29,480 nucleotides of DNA from a virus. Within the stretch, counting starts at the first letter, position 1, and each line of letters opens with the position of its first letter. The notes under the pieces are model-generated. The model was not told the DNA's origin and searched no databases. It saw only the letters and a program-made list of their open reading frames with translations. Where the stretch lies: the IMG/VR virus record IMGVR_UViG_3300030109_000596, positions 1 to 29,480 of that record; one strand, 5' to 3'. The translations under genes and the position numbers were made by a program. Of the stretch, positions 1-6,333 are shown piece after piece.

Positions 1-175
1 TAAATGGCTAAAAAAATTAGTTCAAATACTTACAAATCTTCTAGGAAGAAAAGAAAAGGAGTTCATTCCAAAAACGCTTCCAAAGGACAAAATGCTTACA
101 AACAAGAATACAGAGGTCAAGGGCGTTAATCTTTTAATTTTAAGAGATACGTTTACTGAAGAATCGACAATTGGA
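1..175. repeat. Terminal direct repeat, left copy (circular junction)
   Basis: These 175 bases recur at 29306-29480 with a single difference: C at 99 here, T at 29404. Everything upstream of the right copy reads into it without breaking a gene, so the window most likely covers a circular assembly of about 29,305 bp with its ends overlapping. A true short terminal repeat of a linear virion genome is the alternative, but a terminal repeat would normally be identical in both copies. The mismatch fits sequence variation in a phage population. Confidence 0.93.
4..129 (+). CDS. Small basic protein, 41 aa, unknown function
   Basis: The frame starts at ATG 4 directly after the TAA that ends the holin-like gene in the other copy of the repeat (29306-29308), and stops at 127-129. 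It encodes 41 residues, very rich in Lys, Arg and Ser, including SSRKKRKGVHSK and ending in YRGQGR. No membrane segment or known domain is visible. The only base that differs between the two repeat copies falls at the third position of a Tyr codon (TAC/TAT) and is silent here, which supports real coding. The charge suggests nucleic-acid or membrane-surface binding, but that is inference. From memory, similar short basic proteins ending in GQGR occur in other flavobacterial phages. It overlaps the next gene by 38 bases. Confidence 0.7.
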   Translation: MAKKISSNTYKSSRKKRKGVHSKNASKGQNAYKQEYRGQGR

Positions 176-526
176 GAATTATTTCTAAATGGGGAAAGAT
201 TTTGTGATACTTTAGAACTACCTTATAGAGATAATCAAAGAAGCATATCTTGTATTCCAATAGGTCAATATAAAGTAAGATTAAGACCAGCAAGACAAAG
301 TGCTACAAGAGATTATTTGCATTTATTAGTGCAAAACGTAAAAAATCGTTCCCATATATTATTCCACAAAGGTAATACAGCTAAAGATACAAGGGGTTGC
401 ATTCTAGTAGGACAAGGAAGTCAACACAATATTGTTCACAATTCTTCTTTAGCAATGTCATTACTGATAAAAGAGATACTAAATTTGGGAGGAGAAAATA
501 TTAACTTAATAATCAAAAATAAATAA
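92..526 (+). CDS. DUF5675 family protein, possible lysis-associated protein
   Basis: The protein has 144 residues. It carries the pattern I associate with DUF5675: a TLELPYRDN segment at 40-48, CIPIGQYKV at 54-62, and ILFHKGNTAKDTRGCILVG around 89-107 with a His and a Cys that could be catalytic or structural. DUF5675 has no proven reaction; family members often sit in phage lysis or tail-end regions. Here the gene lies between two small membrane proteins, so it is the best candidate for a lysis enzyme in a genome that shows no other endolysin. ATG 92 is the only plausible start and overlaps the preceding basic gene by 38 bases. The variable base in the terminal repeat would change residue 3 (Thr to Ile), so the first few residues look unconstrained. 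Confidence 0.75.
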   Translation: MLTNKNTEVKGVNLLILRDTFTEESTIGELFLNGERFCDTLELPYRDNQRSISCIPIGQYKVRLRPARQSATRDYLHLLVQNVKNRSHILFHKGNTAKDTRGCILVGQGSQHNIVHNSSLAMSLLIKEILNLGGENINLIIKNK

Positions 527-528
527 TT

Positions 529-720
529 ATGAAATTTTTAGAAAACTTTTTAATCGGACAAATGTTTAAATCCAAGAAGTTTTGGTATGCTGTAAGTTCT
601 GTGGTTGTACCTTCCATTGTTACCTATTTAGGTGTTGATGAAATGACTGCTAATAACTTATATTATGCTTTATTAACTTTAGTTCTTGGACAAGGAATAG
701 CAGACATTGCAAAGAAATAA
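529..720 (+). CDS. Small membrane protein, holin-like, 63 aa
   Basis: A 63-residue protein with two hydrophobic stretches, about residues 18-34 and 43-60, separated by a short acidic turn (GVDEM) and flanked by lysines at the start (KSKK) and end (AKK). Two membrane passes, small size and a position two bases after the DUF5675 gene fit a class II holin or other lysis-accessory membrane protein. The fold alone cannot prove this. The second small membrane protein at 29150-29308 is an alternative holin, and the two could work as a holin and antiholin pair. Its end overlaps the TTG start proposed for the next gene. Confidence 0.6.
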   Translation: MKFLENFLIGQMFKSKKFWYAVSSVVVPSIVTYLGVDEMTANNLYYALLTLVLGQGIADIAKK

Positions 721-1447
721 AAAAGCTGATTCATATAATCGTTATAGATTAAAACCACATGAGATTGTGGCATTAGAAAAGATGCGAGAAGCTGACACTA
801 GGAACATCCTAGTTGTTGGCGACTTGCATGAACCCTTTTGTCTTGATGGATATTTGGAATTTTGCCAAGAGCAATATGAAACTTACAACTGCAATCAAGT
901 AATTTTTATTGGCGACATTTTAGATAACCACGCATTTTCATATCACGAACCTGACCCAGATGGAATGTCGGCAGGAAATGAATTAAAAAAAACCATAAAA
1001 AAAGTTGCTGCTTGGTATAAAGTATTTCCTGAAGCTGATGTGTGTATAGGTAACCACGATAGAATGTGTTCTAGGAAAAGATTTACAGCAGGTATTCCTA
1101 GTGCTTGGATTAAATCTTACAATGAAGTCTTAGGGACTCCTAAGTGGAATTGGGTAGAATCAATAGTATATGATGGTGTTCTATATGAACATGGAGAAGG
1201 AGGACAAGCGCAAACAAAAGCAAAAAACAACCTAATGTCTAGTGTCTGTGGTCATACCCATACTGAAGCATATTGTAAATGGTTTGTAGGAAAAAGGTTT
1301 AAAGTTTTTGGATTACAGACAGGATGTGGAGTTGATTCAACTACTTACGCAGCAGCTTATGCTAAAAATTTTAAAAAACAAGCCATAGGATGCGCTGTTG
1401 TCCTTAATAATGGTACACTACCAATAAATCTTTTAATGCCTTTATAA
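707..1447 (+). CDS. Calcineurin-like metallophosphoesterase
   Basis: Numbered from TTG 707, the protein of about 246 residues has the full metal-ligand series of the calcineurin-like superfamily: GDLH at 38-41, GDILDNH at 69-75, GNHD at 115-118, a His in YEHGEGG near 162 and GHTH at 182-185. These residues usually bind two divalent metals and hydrolyse phosphomonoesters or phosphodiesters. The substrate cannot be read from sequence; nucleotides, nucleic acid ends or a signalling nucleotide are all possible. The start is uncertain. TTG 707 overlaps the previous gene by 14 bases; ATG 782 is in frame, gives 221 residues and still keeps every metal motif, but would remove the RYRLKPHEI segment. 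Phage copies often lie with late or lysis genes, as here. Confidence 0.85.
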   Translation: MQRNKKADSYNRYRLKPHEIVALEKMREADTRNILVVGDLHEPFCLDGYLEFCQEQYETYNCNQVIFIGDILDNHAFSYHEPDPDGMSAGNELKKTIKKVAAWYKVFPEADVCIGNHDRMCSRKRFTAGIPSAWIKSYNEVLGTPKWNWVESIVYDGVLYEHGEGGQAQTKAKNNLMSSVCGHTHTEAYCKWFVGKRFKVFGLQTGCGVDSTTYAAAYAKNFKKQAIGCAVVLNNGTLPINLLMPL

Positions 1448-1524
1448 TGAAGCTAAACAATCATACAAAGCTTTCTATATTTTATATGGCACTAATAATA
1501 ATAGTTTTACTTCTAACCATATAG
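1447..1524 (+). CDS. 25-residue single-pass membrane micropeptide (candidate)
   Basis: ATG 1447 overlaps the stop of the metallophosphoesterase by one base (TAATG), the usual coupling in this genome. The frame runs 25 codons to TAG at 1522-1524. A short polar start is followed by a continuous hydrophobic stretch, FYMALIIIVLLLTI, long enough to enter a membrane. It could be a lysis accessory peptide or chance coding in AT-rich DNA, because Leu/Ile codons are favoured by composition. Only the coupling and the hydrophobic pattern support it. Confidence 0.35.
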   Translation: MKLNNHTKLSIFYMALIIIVLLLTI

Positions 1525-1531
1525 ATTTTAG

Positions 1532-1550
1532 TTAACACCTTAATTGTTAA
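1532..1550. promoter_or_regulatory. Inverted repeat TTAACA-N7-TGTTAA, operator-like or weak hairpin
   Basis: Perfect 6-base arms (1532-1537 and 1545-1550) lie in the 109-base gene-free stretch before the early promoter. A related GTTAATAA word recurs nearby (1546-1553 and 1570-1577). The stem is too AT-rich to be a good terminator. A protein-binding operator for the early promoter is possible, but AT-rich DNA gives such repeats by chance. Confidence 0.3.
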
Positions 1551-1577
1551 TAACTTTATTAATATTTATGTTAATAA

Positions 1578-1609
1578 TTGTATTAATTAAAGGATTTGTT
1601 ATATATTTG
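1578..1609 (+). promoter_or_regulatory. Bacteroidetes-type promoter (TTG, 21-base spacer, TATATTTG)
   Basis: TATATTTG at 1602-1609 matches the TAnnTTTG -7 element known for Bacteroidetes primary sigma promoters, and TTG at 1578-1580 lies at a suitable -33 distance. Transcription would begin near 1615, about 20 bases before ATG 1634. This is the longest gene-free leader in the genome and it precedes the block of small early genes, so it is the likely host-recognised early promoter. Confidence 0.6.
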
Positions 1610-1633
1610 TACCATAATTAAAACAAATACAAA

Positions 1634-1930
1634 ATGACAAAAGAAGAAAAAACAATGGACAATTTAAGAAAACAAACATCTGACTTTGAATGTACTACAC
1701 ACGAAAACGGATTGAGACAACCTGAAAAAACATGGATAACATTTTTACACGCAGGATTTGAAGAACACTGGTTACCATTAACAGATTGGGATGGAAATGA
1801 TATATTCTGGAGTACAGAAAATATGAGAATAGCTAAGACAATAGCACATCAAAAATTTGGAGGAGCAAAGTTTGGACTATCTCCTTGCAATCAAAAAAAA
1901 ATAGGAAACTCCTGTGTAGATAATTTCTAA
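1634..1930 (+). CDS. Hypothetical early protein, 98 aa
   Basis: The first gene after the early promoter. The 98-residue product is soluble-looking, with aromatic-rich segments (TWITFLHAGFEEHWLPLTDW) and several His, Cys and Trp residues. I recognise no family. The position, first behind the strongest promoter candidate, is typical for proteins that act on host defence or host takeover, but that is positional inference only. ATG 1634 is preferred because it sits directly behind the promoter leader; ATG 1655 is an in-frame alternative. Confidence 0.65.
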   Translation: MTKEEKTMDNLRKQTSDFECTTHENGLRQPEKTWITFLHAGFEEHWLPLTDWDGNDIFWSTENMRIAKTIAHQKFGGAKFGLSPCNQKKIGNSCVDNF

Positions 1931-1967
1931 ACAAAATTTATTAATTTAATAACTAAAAACAAATAAA

Positions 1968-2219
1968 ATGAAAACAACTTACAAAATGAAAGAAGCAGTA
2001 AATGTACAAGAAGCAAAAATCTCAATACTTGATGTAATGGAAGAAAATCCATTATGGTTAAATAAAGTAACAAGCAGCTTATCTATATTAATTAAAAATA
2101 TAGAACCAGAACACAGACAATTTATTTTAGATAAATCAATAGATGAACAAGTGCTTGATTTATATGTTAAACTAAAAAGCGAATATTATAACTATAAAGA
2201 GAATACACAATGGAGTTAA
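1968..2219 (+). CDS. Hypothetical early protein, 83 aa
   Basis: An 83-residue, mostly helical-looking protein with mixed charge and no Cys. No motif or family is recognised. It starts 37 bases after the previous gene behind an A-rich leader (aaaaacaaataaaATG), the common start context in this genome, and its last ten bases overlap the next gene. Overlap and shared strand place it in the early operon. Confidence 0.6.
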   Translation: MKTTYKMKEAVNVQEAKISILDVMEENPLWLNKVTSSLSILIKNIEPEHRQFILDKSIDEQVLDLYVKLKSEYYNYKENTQWS

Positions 2220-2557
2220 TTTGTCAAGATTTCCATTTCTATAACAATGGAATATATAGGTCAATTTCAAAACATTCTCCTGATGGTTGGTTTAATGATT
2301 TAGAAAAAGTAGAGCCAAGTATTAGAATCTTTGGAACTAAAAAACAAATAGATGAAGCTCTTGATACTTATATTGAATTAACAGGAATGAATCTTAATGA
2401 AGTTTATAACTATAAAGTAGAAAAGAAAGGAGATTACTATTATGATTTAGGAATTATAACTGATAAAGATAATAAGGTAATTAAAAAGAACCTTATTTTA
2501 TATAAAGAAAAATACAATAAACTAAGTAATAACAAAGCATTAATAACAACGATATGA
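2210..2557 (+). CDS. Hypothetical early protein, 115 aa
   Basis: A 115-residue protein that starts inside the end of the previous gene and overlaps the next by four bases. It has an aromatic N-terminus (ICQDFHFYNNGIYRSISKH) and a Lys-rich C-terminal third. No conserved domain is evident. It belongs to the tightly coupled early gene cluster at 1634-3143 and may contribute to host takeover, which is inference from position. Confidence 0.6.
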   Translation: MELICQDFHFYNNGIYRSISKHSPDGWFNDLEKVEPSIRIFGTKKQIDEALDTYIELTGMNLNEVYNYKVEKKGDYYYDLGIITDKDNKVIKKNLILYKEKYNKLSNNKALITTI

Positions 2558-2823
2558 TACCAATACCATTAACTGATAAAATAACTGCCTTAGAAGAAGG
2601 ATTAGACCATAAAGGCGAAATGGAGGAAATTGAAAAACACAAATGGCTTCATAATATTAATACCTTTCAAGCACATAAAAATGAAATGTGTCTAAGAGGA
2701 ACAGATGAAGATGGAAAAGATATAACAATTTGGTTTGATAGTTATGATTTTCTCAATTGGATAGATAAAGAACAAATAGAATATATAAAACAACAACTAA
2801 TTAAATACATAAAACAAAAATGA
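2554..2823 (+). CDS. Hypothetical early protein, 89 aa
   Basis: An 89-residue acidic protein with alternating charged and aromatic residues (TIWFDSYDFLNWIDKEQIEYI). No Cys pairs or nucleotide-binding motifs are visible. It overlaps the genes on both sides by four bases (ATGA type), which indicates translational coupling within the early operon. Family and function are unknown. Confidence 0.6.
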   Translation: MIPIPLTDKITALEEGLDHKGEMEEIEKHKWLHNINTFQAHKNEMCLRGTDEDGKDITIWFDSYDFLNWIDKEQIEYIKQQLIKYIKQK

Positions 2824-3143
2824 AAAAAACAGTAAATTTTTACGAATTCAGTAGATGGTTTGAACAACACAGACCAAACAATTTTAGCAGGGTTGGGTTA
2901 CAAGAGTTATTTGATTACCTTGAAGAATATGAGGACAGCACAGGGGAATCAATAGAATTTGACCCAATAGCTTTATGTTGTGAATATACAGAATATGATG
3001 ATTTAGATGAATTCAAATCTAATTATACTTGCGAACAATATCAAGACATAGAAGATTGGGATGGATTAGAAGATTATACAATGACAATTCCTTTAGGATG
3101 TGGTATGGATTCTAAAAATGGTTGTATAATTCAGAATTTTTAA
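2820..3143 (+). CDS. Acidic hypothetical early protein, 107 aa (ArdA-like charge pattern)
   Basis: A 107-residue strongly acidic protein with runs such as YLEEYEDSTGESIEFDP and EYTEYDDLDEFKSNY. The order FYEFSRWF, then acidic helices, then ALCCEYTEY, then DLDEF recalls short phage proteins related to antirestriction and DNA-mimic folds, but I cannot confirm homology. It ends the early cluster; 47 A/T-rich bases follow before the recombination gene. Acidity and early position make a DNA-mimic anti-defence role worth testing. Confidence 0.6.
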   Translation: MKKTVNFYEFSRWFEQHRPNNFSRVGLQELFDYLEEYEDSTGESIEFDPIALCCEYTEYDDLDEFKSNYTCEQYQDIEDWDGLEDYTMTIPLGCGMDSKNGCIIQNF

Positions 3144-3190
3144 AATAATTTTATTATTTTTAACATAATTACTAACAAAAAAAAACTAAA

Positions 3191-3592
3191 ATGAAAACGG
3201 AAAAATTAAAAGAAAAGTATATCAAGTATGAATTAACTAAAGATGATGTATTTAAGCATCAACATTATGTCATAATTACAAGAAGTGGTATAGAGAAGAT
3301 ACAAGCATTAGAAAATATACATATTAATTATGATGTTATAAAATGTGAACCCAATTTTGCTTCAGTAAAAGCAACAGCAATCAAAGAAGAGAATACAATA
3401 CAAACTTTCGGTTCAGCGCTTAAAGGTAATAACTTTAAAGATGGAAATACTAATACTTGGTATGTATTAGAAATGGCTGAAAAACGAGCAATGAGTAGAG
3501 CAGTATTAAAATTGACAGGCTTTTATGAACTTGGAGTATTTGGAGAAGATGAATCAGAAGATTTTAAAAACAATATGGATAGGGGGGCTTAA
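3191..3592 (+). CDS. Probable single-strand annealing / recombination protein (Erf/Sak-like)
   Basis: The 133-residue protein has an N-terminal alpha/beta region and a C-terminal AEKRAMSRAVLKLTG motif at 96-110, preceded by a QTFGSA segment at 71-76. This AE-RA--RA helix occurs in phage annealing proteins of the Erf/Sak type and in related phage proteins. Placement directly before a single-strand binding-type protein is the classic context for an annealing protein. The length is shorter than Erf, so it may be only the core domain. Its last codons form the left arm of a terminator hairpin. An unrelated phage protein with a similar helix is the main alternative. Confidence 0.5.
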   Translation: MKTEKLKEKYIKYELTKDDVFKHQHYVIITRSGIEKIQALENIHINYDVIKCEPNFASVKATAIKEENTIQTFGSALKGNNFKDGNTNTWYVLEMAEKRAMSRAVLKLTGFYELGVFGEDESEDFKNNMDRGA

Positions 3593-3638
3593 CAAATTGG
3601 ATAAAACCTACGGTAAACTAGCTACCCTATCCTTTTTT
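3577..3638 (+). terminator. Rho-independent terminator / attenuator overlapping the end of a gene
   Basis: The left arm GGATAGGGGGGCT (3577-3589) overlaps the final codons of the recombination gene. It pairs with AGCTACCCTATCC (3620-3632) over 13 positions with one mismatch and one G-U pair, and TTTTTT follows at 3633-3638. The loop contains alternative partners: GGATA at 3599-3603 can also pair with TATCC, and GGTA/TACC (3612-3615, 3623-3626) can form a small inner hairpin. Partial termination here would lower expression of the downstream replication genes. Confidence 0.7.
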
Positions 3639-3662
3639 AATAATTAAATAAATAAATAAACT

Positions 3663-4004
3663 ATGGAAATTAAAGGAACAATCGTAAAAATTTTACCACT
3701 ACAAAGTGGAACAAGTAAAGCAGGAAATGAATGGAAAAAGCAAGATGTAATATTACAACAGTTTGATAAATATAGCAAAGAAGTTTGTGTTACCGCCTTT
3801 GGGGATGAAGCACTACAATCACTAAGTAAATTTATTGTTGGAGATACTGTTGATATTAAGGTTAATGTAGAAAGTAGAGAATACAATGGAAAATATTACA
3901 CCAATCTTAATGGGTATTGGTGGGCTAATAAAAATGCAGATAAGATGGCAAATGAAAAAGCAGACACATTTGTAACTACTGATGATAATGATTTACCATT
4001 TTAA
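3663..4004 (+). CDS. ssb: DUF3127 OB-fold protein, single-strand DNA-binding type
   Basis: The 113-residue product matches DUF3127, an OB-fold family common in Bacteroidetes: KGTIVKILPLQSGTSKAG near the start, WKKQDVILQ, then a VESREYNGKYYTNL core and a linker ending in the acidic tip DDNDLPF. That tip is the SSB C-terminal signature that docks replication partners. It probably coats single-stranded DNA and recruits host replication and repair proteins. It follows a probable annealing protein and precedes the initiator genes. ATG 3663 is chosen because it begins the conserved beta strand; the upstream 24 bases are pure A/T after the terminator. Confidence 0.85.
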   Translation: MEIKGTIVKILPLQSGTSKAGNEWKKQDVILQQFDKYSKEVCVTAFGDEALQSLSKFIVGDTVDIKVNVESREYNGKYYTNLNGYWWANKNADKMANEKADTFVTTDDNDLPF

Positions 4005-4006
4005 TT

Positions 4007-4516
4007 ATGACAGAGGAATTAAATTTTAAATCAATTTGTAATATTGCTATAAGCGTATTGCAAATCTCTAAAGATGATTTGTTTTCTAAAAGCAGAAAAA
4101 GACAAATCCAAATAGCTAGGGCGGTTATTTCATGTATTGCAATAAAGGAAGAAGATATATCAAGAAATGTTATTGCTAACATATTAAATAGAGATAGGTC
4201 ATCAACATATCATTATGAAAAAAAGCATAAACAAGATTATTTAAGTTCTCGTGTTTATCGTAATGCATTTAATAATATCTATAAAGCATATAAAGATATT
4301 GATGGTGCAAAGGATATTTTTTTAGATTCCCATTATATGAAGTCCTTTTTATTAAAAAATGGAGTTAAAGAAAAATTGGATTATGATTTATTATTAGAAA
4401 TAAACAGTGGAGAAGTTAAATGTATTATCAAAACTTCTTATTTTGATTTTTCTACACAAGTAGAAAATATTAATTTAGCACTTAAAAATTATCACTTTAC
4501 AATTAAAATGAAATAA
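4007..4516 (+). CDS. DnaA domain IV-like DNA-binding protein without ATPase domain
   Basis: In this 169-residue protein the first half looks like the DNA-binding domain of DnaA (Bac_DnaA_C): SKSRKRQIQIARAV at 27-40 matches the basic helix, and NRDRSSTYHYEKKH at 61-74 matches the DnaA signature around GRDHTTV-HA that reads DnaA boxes. There is no Walker A or other ATPase part; residues 80-169 are unrecognised. The protein could bind a phage origin, occupy host DnaA boxes, or regulate transcription. It starts two bases after the SSB-type gene, and its final A is the first base of the winged-helix gene's ATG, consistent with a replication operon. Confidence 0.75.
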   Translation: MTEELNFKSICNIAISVLQISKDDLFSKSRKRQIQIARAVISCIAIKEEDISRNVIANILNRDRSSTYHYEKKHKQDYLSSRVYRNAFNNIYKAYKDIDGAKDIFLDSHYMKSFLLKNGVKEKLDYDLLLEINSGEVKCIIKTSYFDFSTQVENINLALKNYHFTIKMK

Positions 4517-5154
4517 TGATTAAAACAAAACGTTATGTAATACCGAACTATTACGCTATATTATCAGCAGAAGTTAGATACGATAATAACCTTAGGGCAA
4601 ATGTTAAACTGTTGTATGCGGAGATTACAGCGTTATGCAATATGAATGGTGAATGCTTTGCAACCAACAAATATTTTGCTAAATTATATAATAAAAGCAA
4701 GGGGGCAATATCAGGTTGGATAAGTGAATTAGTAAAATATGGATATATAAAAGTTGAATATACATATAAGGAGGGTAGTAAAGAAATTGAACATAGGTAT
4801 ATCAAAATTTTGAAGGGGGGTATATCAGAAAACAATAATGGACTATTAAAGAAAACATTAAAGAATAATACTACAAATACTAATACTAATATTACATATA
4901 GTAATAATAATGGTATAAGTAAATTATTAGAAGAAGTTAAAGCATTTGATACAACCGAACAACATAAAAAAGATTTTTTAGAATATTATTTAGAAACAAA
5001 TTCAAAAGGGAAAACTAAATATCAAATGCAAAAGACTTGGAGTACAAGTAGAAGATTAAAAACTTGGATTAAAAATTATAATAATTGGAATAATAATAAA
5101 TCTAAAGTAGATGAACAATTAAATGAATACTTAAAAGGAAAAGAATACTTATGA
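4516..5154 (+). CDS. Winged-helix replisome organiser / replication initiation protein
   Basis: A 212-residue protein. Residues about 8-95 form the winged-helix domain common at the start of phage replication proteins: YYAILSAEVRYDN, then LLYAEITALCN, FATNKYFAKLYNKSKGAISGW and LVKYGYIKV. A low-complexity Asn/Thr linker (about 115-132) leads to a basic C-terminal part with KYQMQKTWSTSRRLKTWIKNY, a pattern seen in replisome organisers that recruit helicase. It would bind the origin and load host helicase. The DNA encoding the linker contains repeated AATACTA-like words and a small palindrome, a common location for phage origins. It overlaps both neighbours by a few bases. Confidence 0.7.
   Translation: MIKTKRYVIPNYYAILSAEVRYDNNLRANVKLLYAEITALCNMNGECFATNKYFAKLYNKSKGAISGWISELVKYGYIKVEYTYKEGSKEIEHRYIKILKGGISENNNGLLKKTLKNNTTNTNTNITYSNNNGISKLLEEVKAFDTTEQHKKDFLEYYLETNSKGKTKYQMQKTWSTSRRLKTWIKNYNNWNNNKSKVDEQLNEYLKGKEYL
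4871..4909. other. Candidate replication origin inside the replisome organiser gene
   Basis: This stretch is almost pure A/T. It has three overlapping near-copies of the word AATACTA (4868-4887), then the perfect inverted repeat TATTAC-ATATA-GTAATA (4890-4906), then AATAA runs. It encodes the Asn/Thr linker. Phage origins often lie inside the initiator gene as iterons next to an AT-rich melting region. Composition alone could explain it, so this is a suggestion. Confidence 0.3.
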
Positions 5155-5483
5155 AAGAAAAATGTTATGATTTAATAGCTAAAACCTCTATTGAATTAGG
5201 ATTAAAAACAGATGGAAAAACAATGGCATCATTAGCAAAAATATTAGCAGAAGATTTGCAACAAGAAAAAAGATTCAAAAATCTTACTTTTGACCAAATA
5301 AATGATGCATTTAGACAAGGAGTTAGGTTTGGAAATTTTGAGCCATTTTTAAATATTAGAACATTTTATAAATGGATTATTGCACATAAGAAAGTTATAA
5401 ATGATGCAACCTATCAAGTAACGACAATGGGGAAAAACCCAAAAGAAGTACCTTTTTATAAATCATTAAAATTACTAAAATGA
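5151..5483 (+). CDS. Hypothetical replication-cluster protein, 110 aa (possible helicase-loader partner)
   Basis: A 110-residue, largely helical protein with a GLKTDGKTMASLAKILAEDL segment followed by FDQINDAFRQGVRFG and FLNIRTFYKWI. The pattern of helices, with a central F-DQI-DAF-G unit, resembles small phage proteins that accompany replisome organisers, but no Walker motif is present and I cannot name the family. It overlaps the replisome organiser by four bases and the following gene by four, so it is very likely co-translated with replication genes. Confidence 0.6.
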   Translation: MKEKCYDLIAKTSIELGLKTDGKTMASLAKILAEDLQQEKRFKNLTFDQINDAFRQGVRFGNFEPFLNIRTFYKWIIAHKKVINDATYQVTTMGKNPKEVPFYKSLKLLK

Positions 5484-5671
5484 ATATTAAAACATTAAGA
5501 AAAATAATACCTGAATTAGACATGGCATTACACATTAATAAATCCAATTGCCAAAAATTAGATTGGTATGATGATTTTGTGGATTATATACAAGAAATTA
5601 ACATTAATATATATAATGAAGCATGTGAATATGCTGATAAAAAACAAGAAAATGAAAACGATAACAATTAA
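5480..5671 (+). CDS. Hypothetical protein, 63 aa
   Basis: A 63-residue acidic protein with an aromatic core (KLDWYDDFVDYIQEI) and an Asn/Glu/Asp-rich C-terminus. No family is recognised. ATG 5480 overlaps the preceding TGA by four bases, and the last 20 bases overlap the helix-turn-helix gene. It is kept because coupling on both sides fits the operon; the product may be a small partner of replication proteins. Confidence 0.5.
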   Translation: MNIKTLRKIIPELDMALHINKSNCQKLDWYDDFVDYIQEININIYNEACEYADKKQENENDNN

Positions 5672-5942
5672 AGCACAAGAAGTAAAATGTCAAGCTGATG
5701 CAGTTTTATGGCATTTAAAAAAATATGGTAATATAACAAGTTATGAAGCTATTAAAGAATATGGAGCAACACGACTTTCAGCTATTATATTTAATCATAG
5801 AAAAAACGGATATGATATTGATAGCATGCCCCTAACCAAAAAAACTAGATTCGGCAGAACAACTAAAATAGCTAAATATATCTATACTGCACCACCTAGT
5901 AAATTATTTGAACAATTAGGAATGTTTTGTGAAATCAATTAG
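5652..5942 (+). CDS. Helix-turn-helix protein (HTH_39-like), 96 aa
   Basis: A 96-residue protein. Residues about 12-60 follow the pattern of a phage helix-turn-helix domain: VLWHLKKYGNITSYEAIKEY, then GATRLSAIIFNHRKNGYDI, then a basic KKTRFGRTTKIAKY wing. Proteins of this kind (HTH_39 group) probably bind DNA as small regulators or replication accessories. An in-frame ATG at 5568 exists, but the 28 added residues are hydrophobic and lie entirely inside the previous gene, so ATG 5652 is the chosen start. It overlaps the NinG-like gene by 14 bases. Confidence 0.7.
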   Translation: MKTITIKAQEVKCQADAVLWHLKKYGNITSYEAIKEYGATRLSAIIFNHRKNGYDIDSMPLTKKTRFGRTTKIAKYIYTAPPSKLFEQLGMFCEIN

Positions 5943-6333
5943 TAAATTAAAAAAAGAATTAGACAAATGGTTCAGTCTATATATCAGATTGAGAGAATCA
6001 ACTGAAGAAGGAGTATGCCAATGTTTTACATGCACTAAGGTAGACCATTATAAAAAGATGCAGTGTGGCCATTTTCAAAGTCGAAGGCATCATTCTACTA
6101 GATGGAATGAACAAAACTGTCAAGTGCAATGTGTAGCTTGTAATATGTTTAGAAGTGGGGAACAATGGAAATTTGGTCTTAGATTAGATTTTAAATATGG
6201 CGAAGGAGTTTCTGAAGAATTACAAACTTTAGCTAACACAACACATAAAAAAGCAAAATGGGAATACGAGGATGATATAAGTTATTACAAAAACTTTGTT
6301 AATAATTTAAAAAAGGAAAAAGGAATAGAGTAA
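5929..6333 (+). CDS. ninG: NinG-like recombination protein (HNH-like zinc fold)
   Basis: The 134-residue product carries the NinG/Rap signature: CQCFTC at 30-35, MQCGHFQSRRH at 44-54, TRWNEQN, and QCVACN at 67-72, so two zinc-binding Cys pairs flank a His-rich core. In lambda, Rap (NinG) binds branched DNA and directs recombination. Here it would act with the annealing protein at 3191 and the OB-fold protein. GTG 5929 is used as the start because it leaves the conserved ISKLKKELDKWFS helix intact; no ATG lies upstream in frame. It ends the replication and recombination block. Confidence 0.85.
   Translation: MKSISKLKKELDKWFSLYIRLRESTEEGVCQCFTCTKVDHYKKMQCGHFQSRRHHSTRWNEQNCQVQCVACNMFRSGEQWKFGLRLDFKYGEGVSEELQTLANTTHKKAKWEYEDDISYYKNFVNNLKKEKGIE

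Noticed and set aside
3582-3587. G6 run as a frameshift or phase-variation site
   Set aside because: It sits three bases before the stop codon and is explained as the arm of the terminator; the shifted frames are not open to any recognisable domain.
4887-4895. TAATATTAC, the nick-site nonamer of geminivirus-type rolling-circle origins
   Set aside because: No Rep-type HUH endonuclease is encoded and the word is expected by chance in such AT-rich DNA.
5568-5651. 28-codon N-terminal extension of the helix-turn-helix gene
   Set aside because: The added residues lie inside the preceding gene, are unrelated to the domain, and ATG 5652 fits the domain start.
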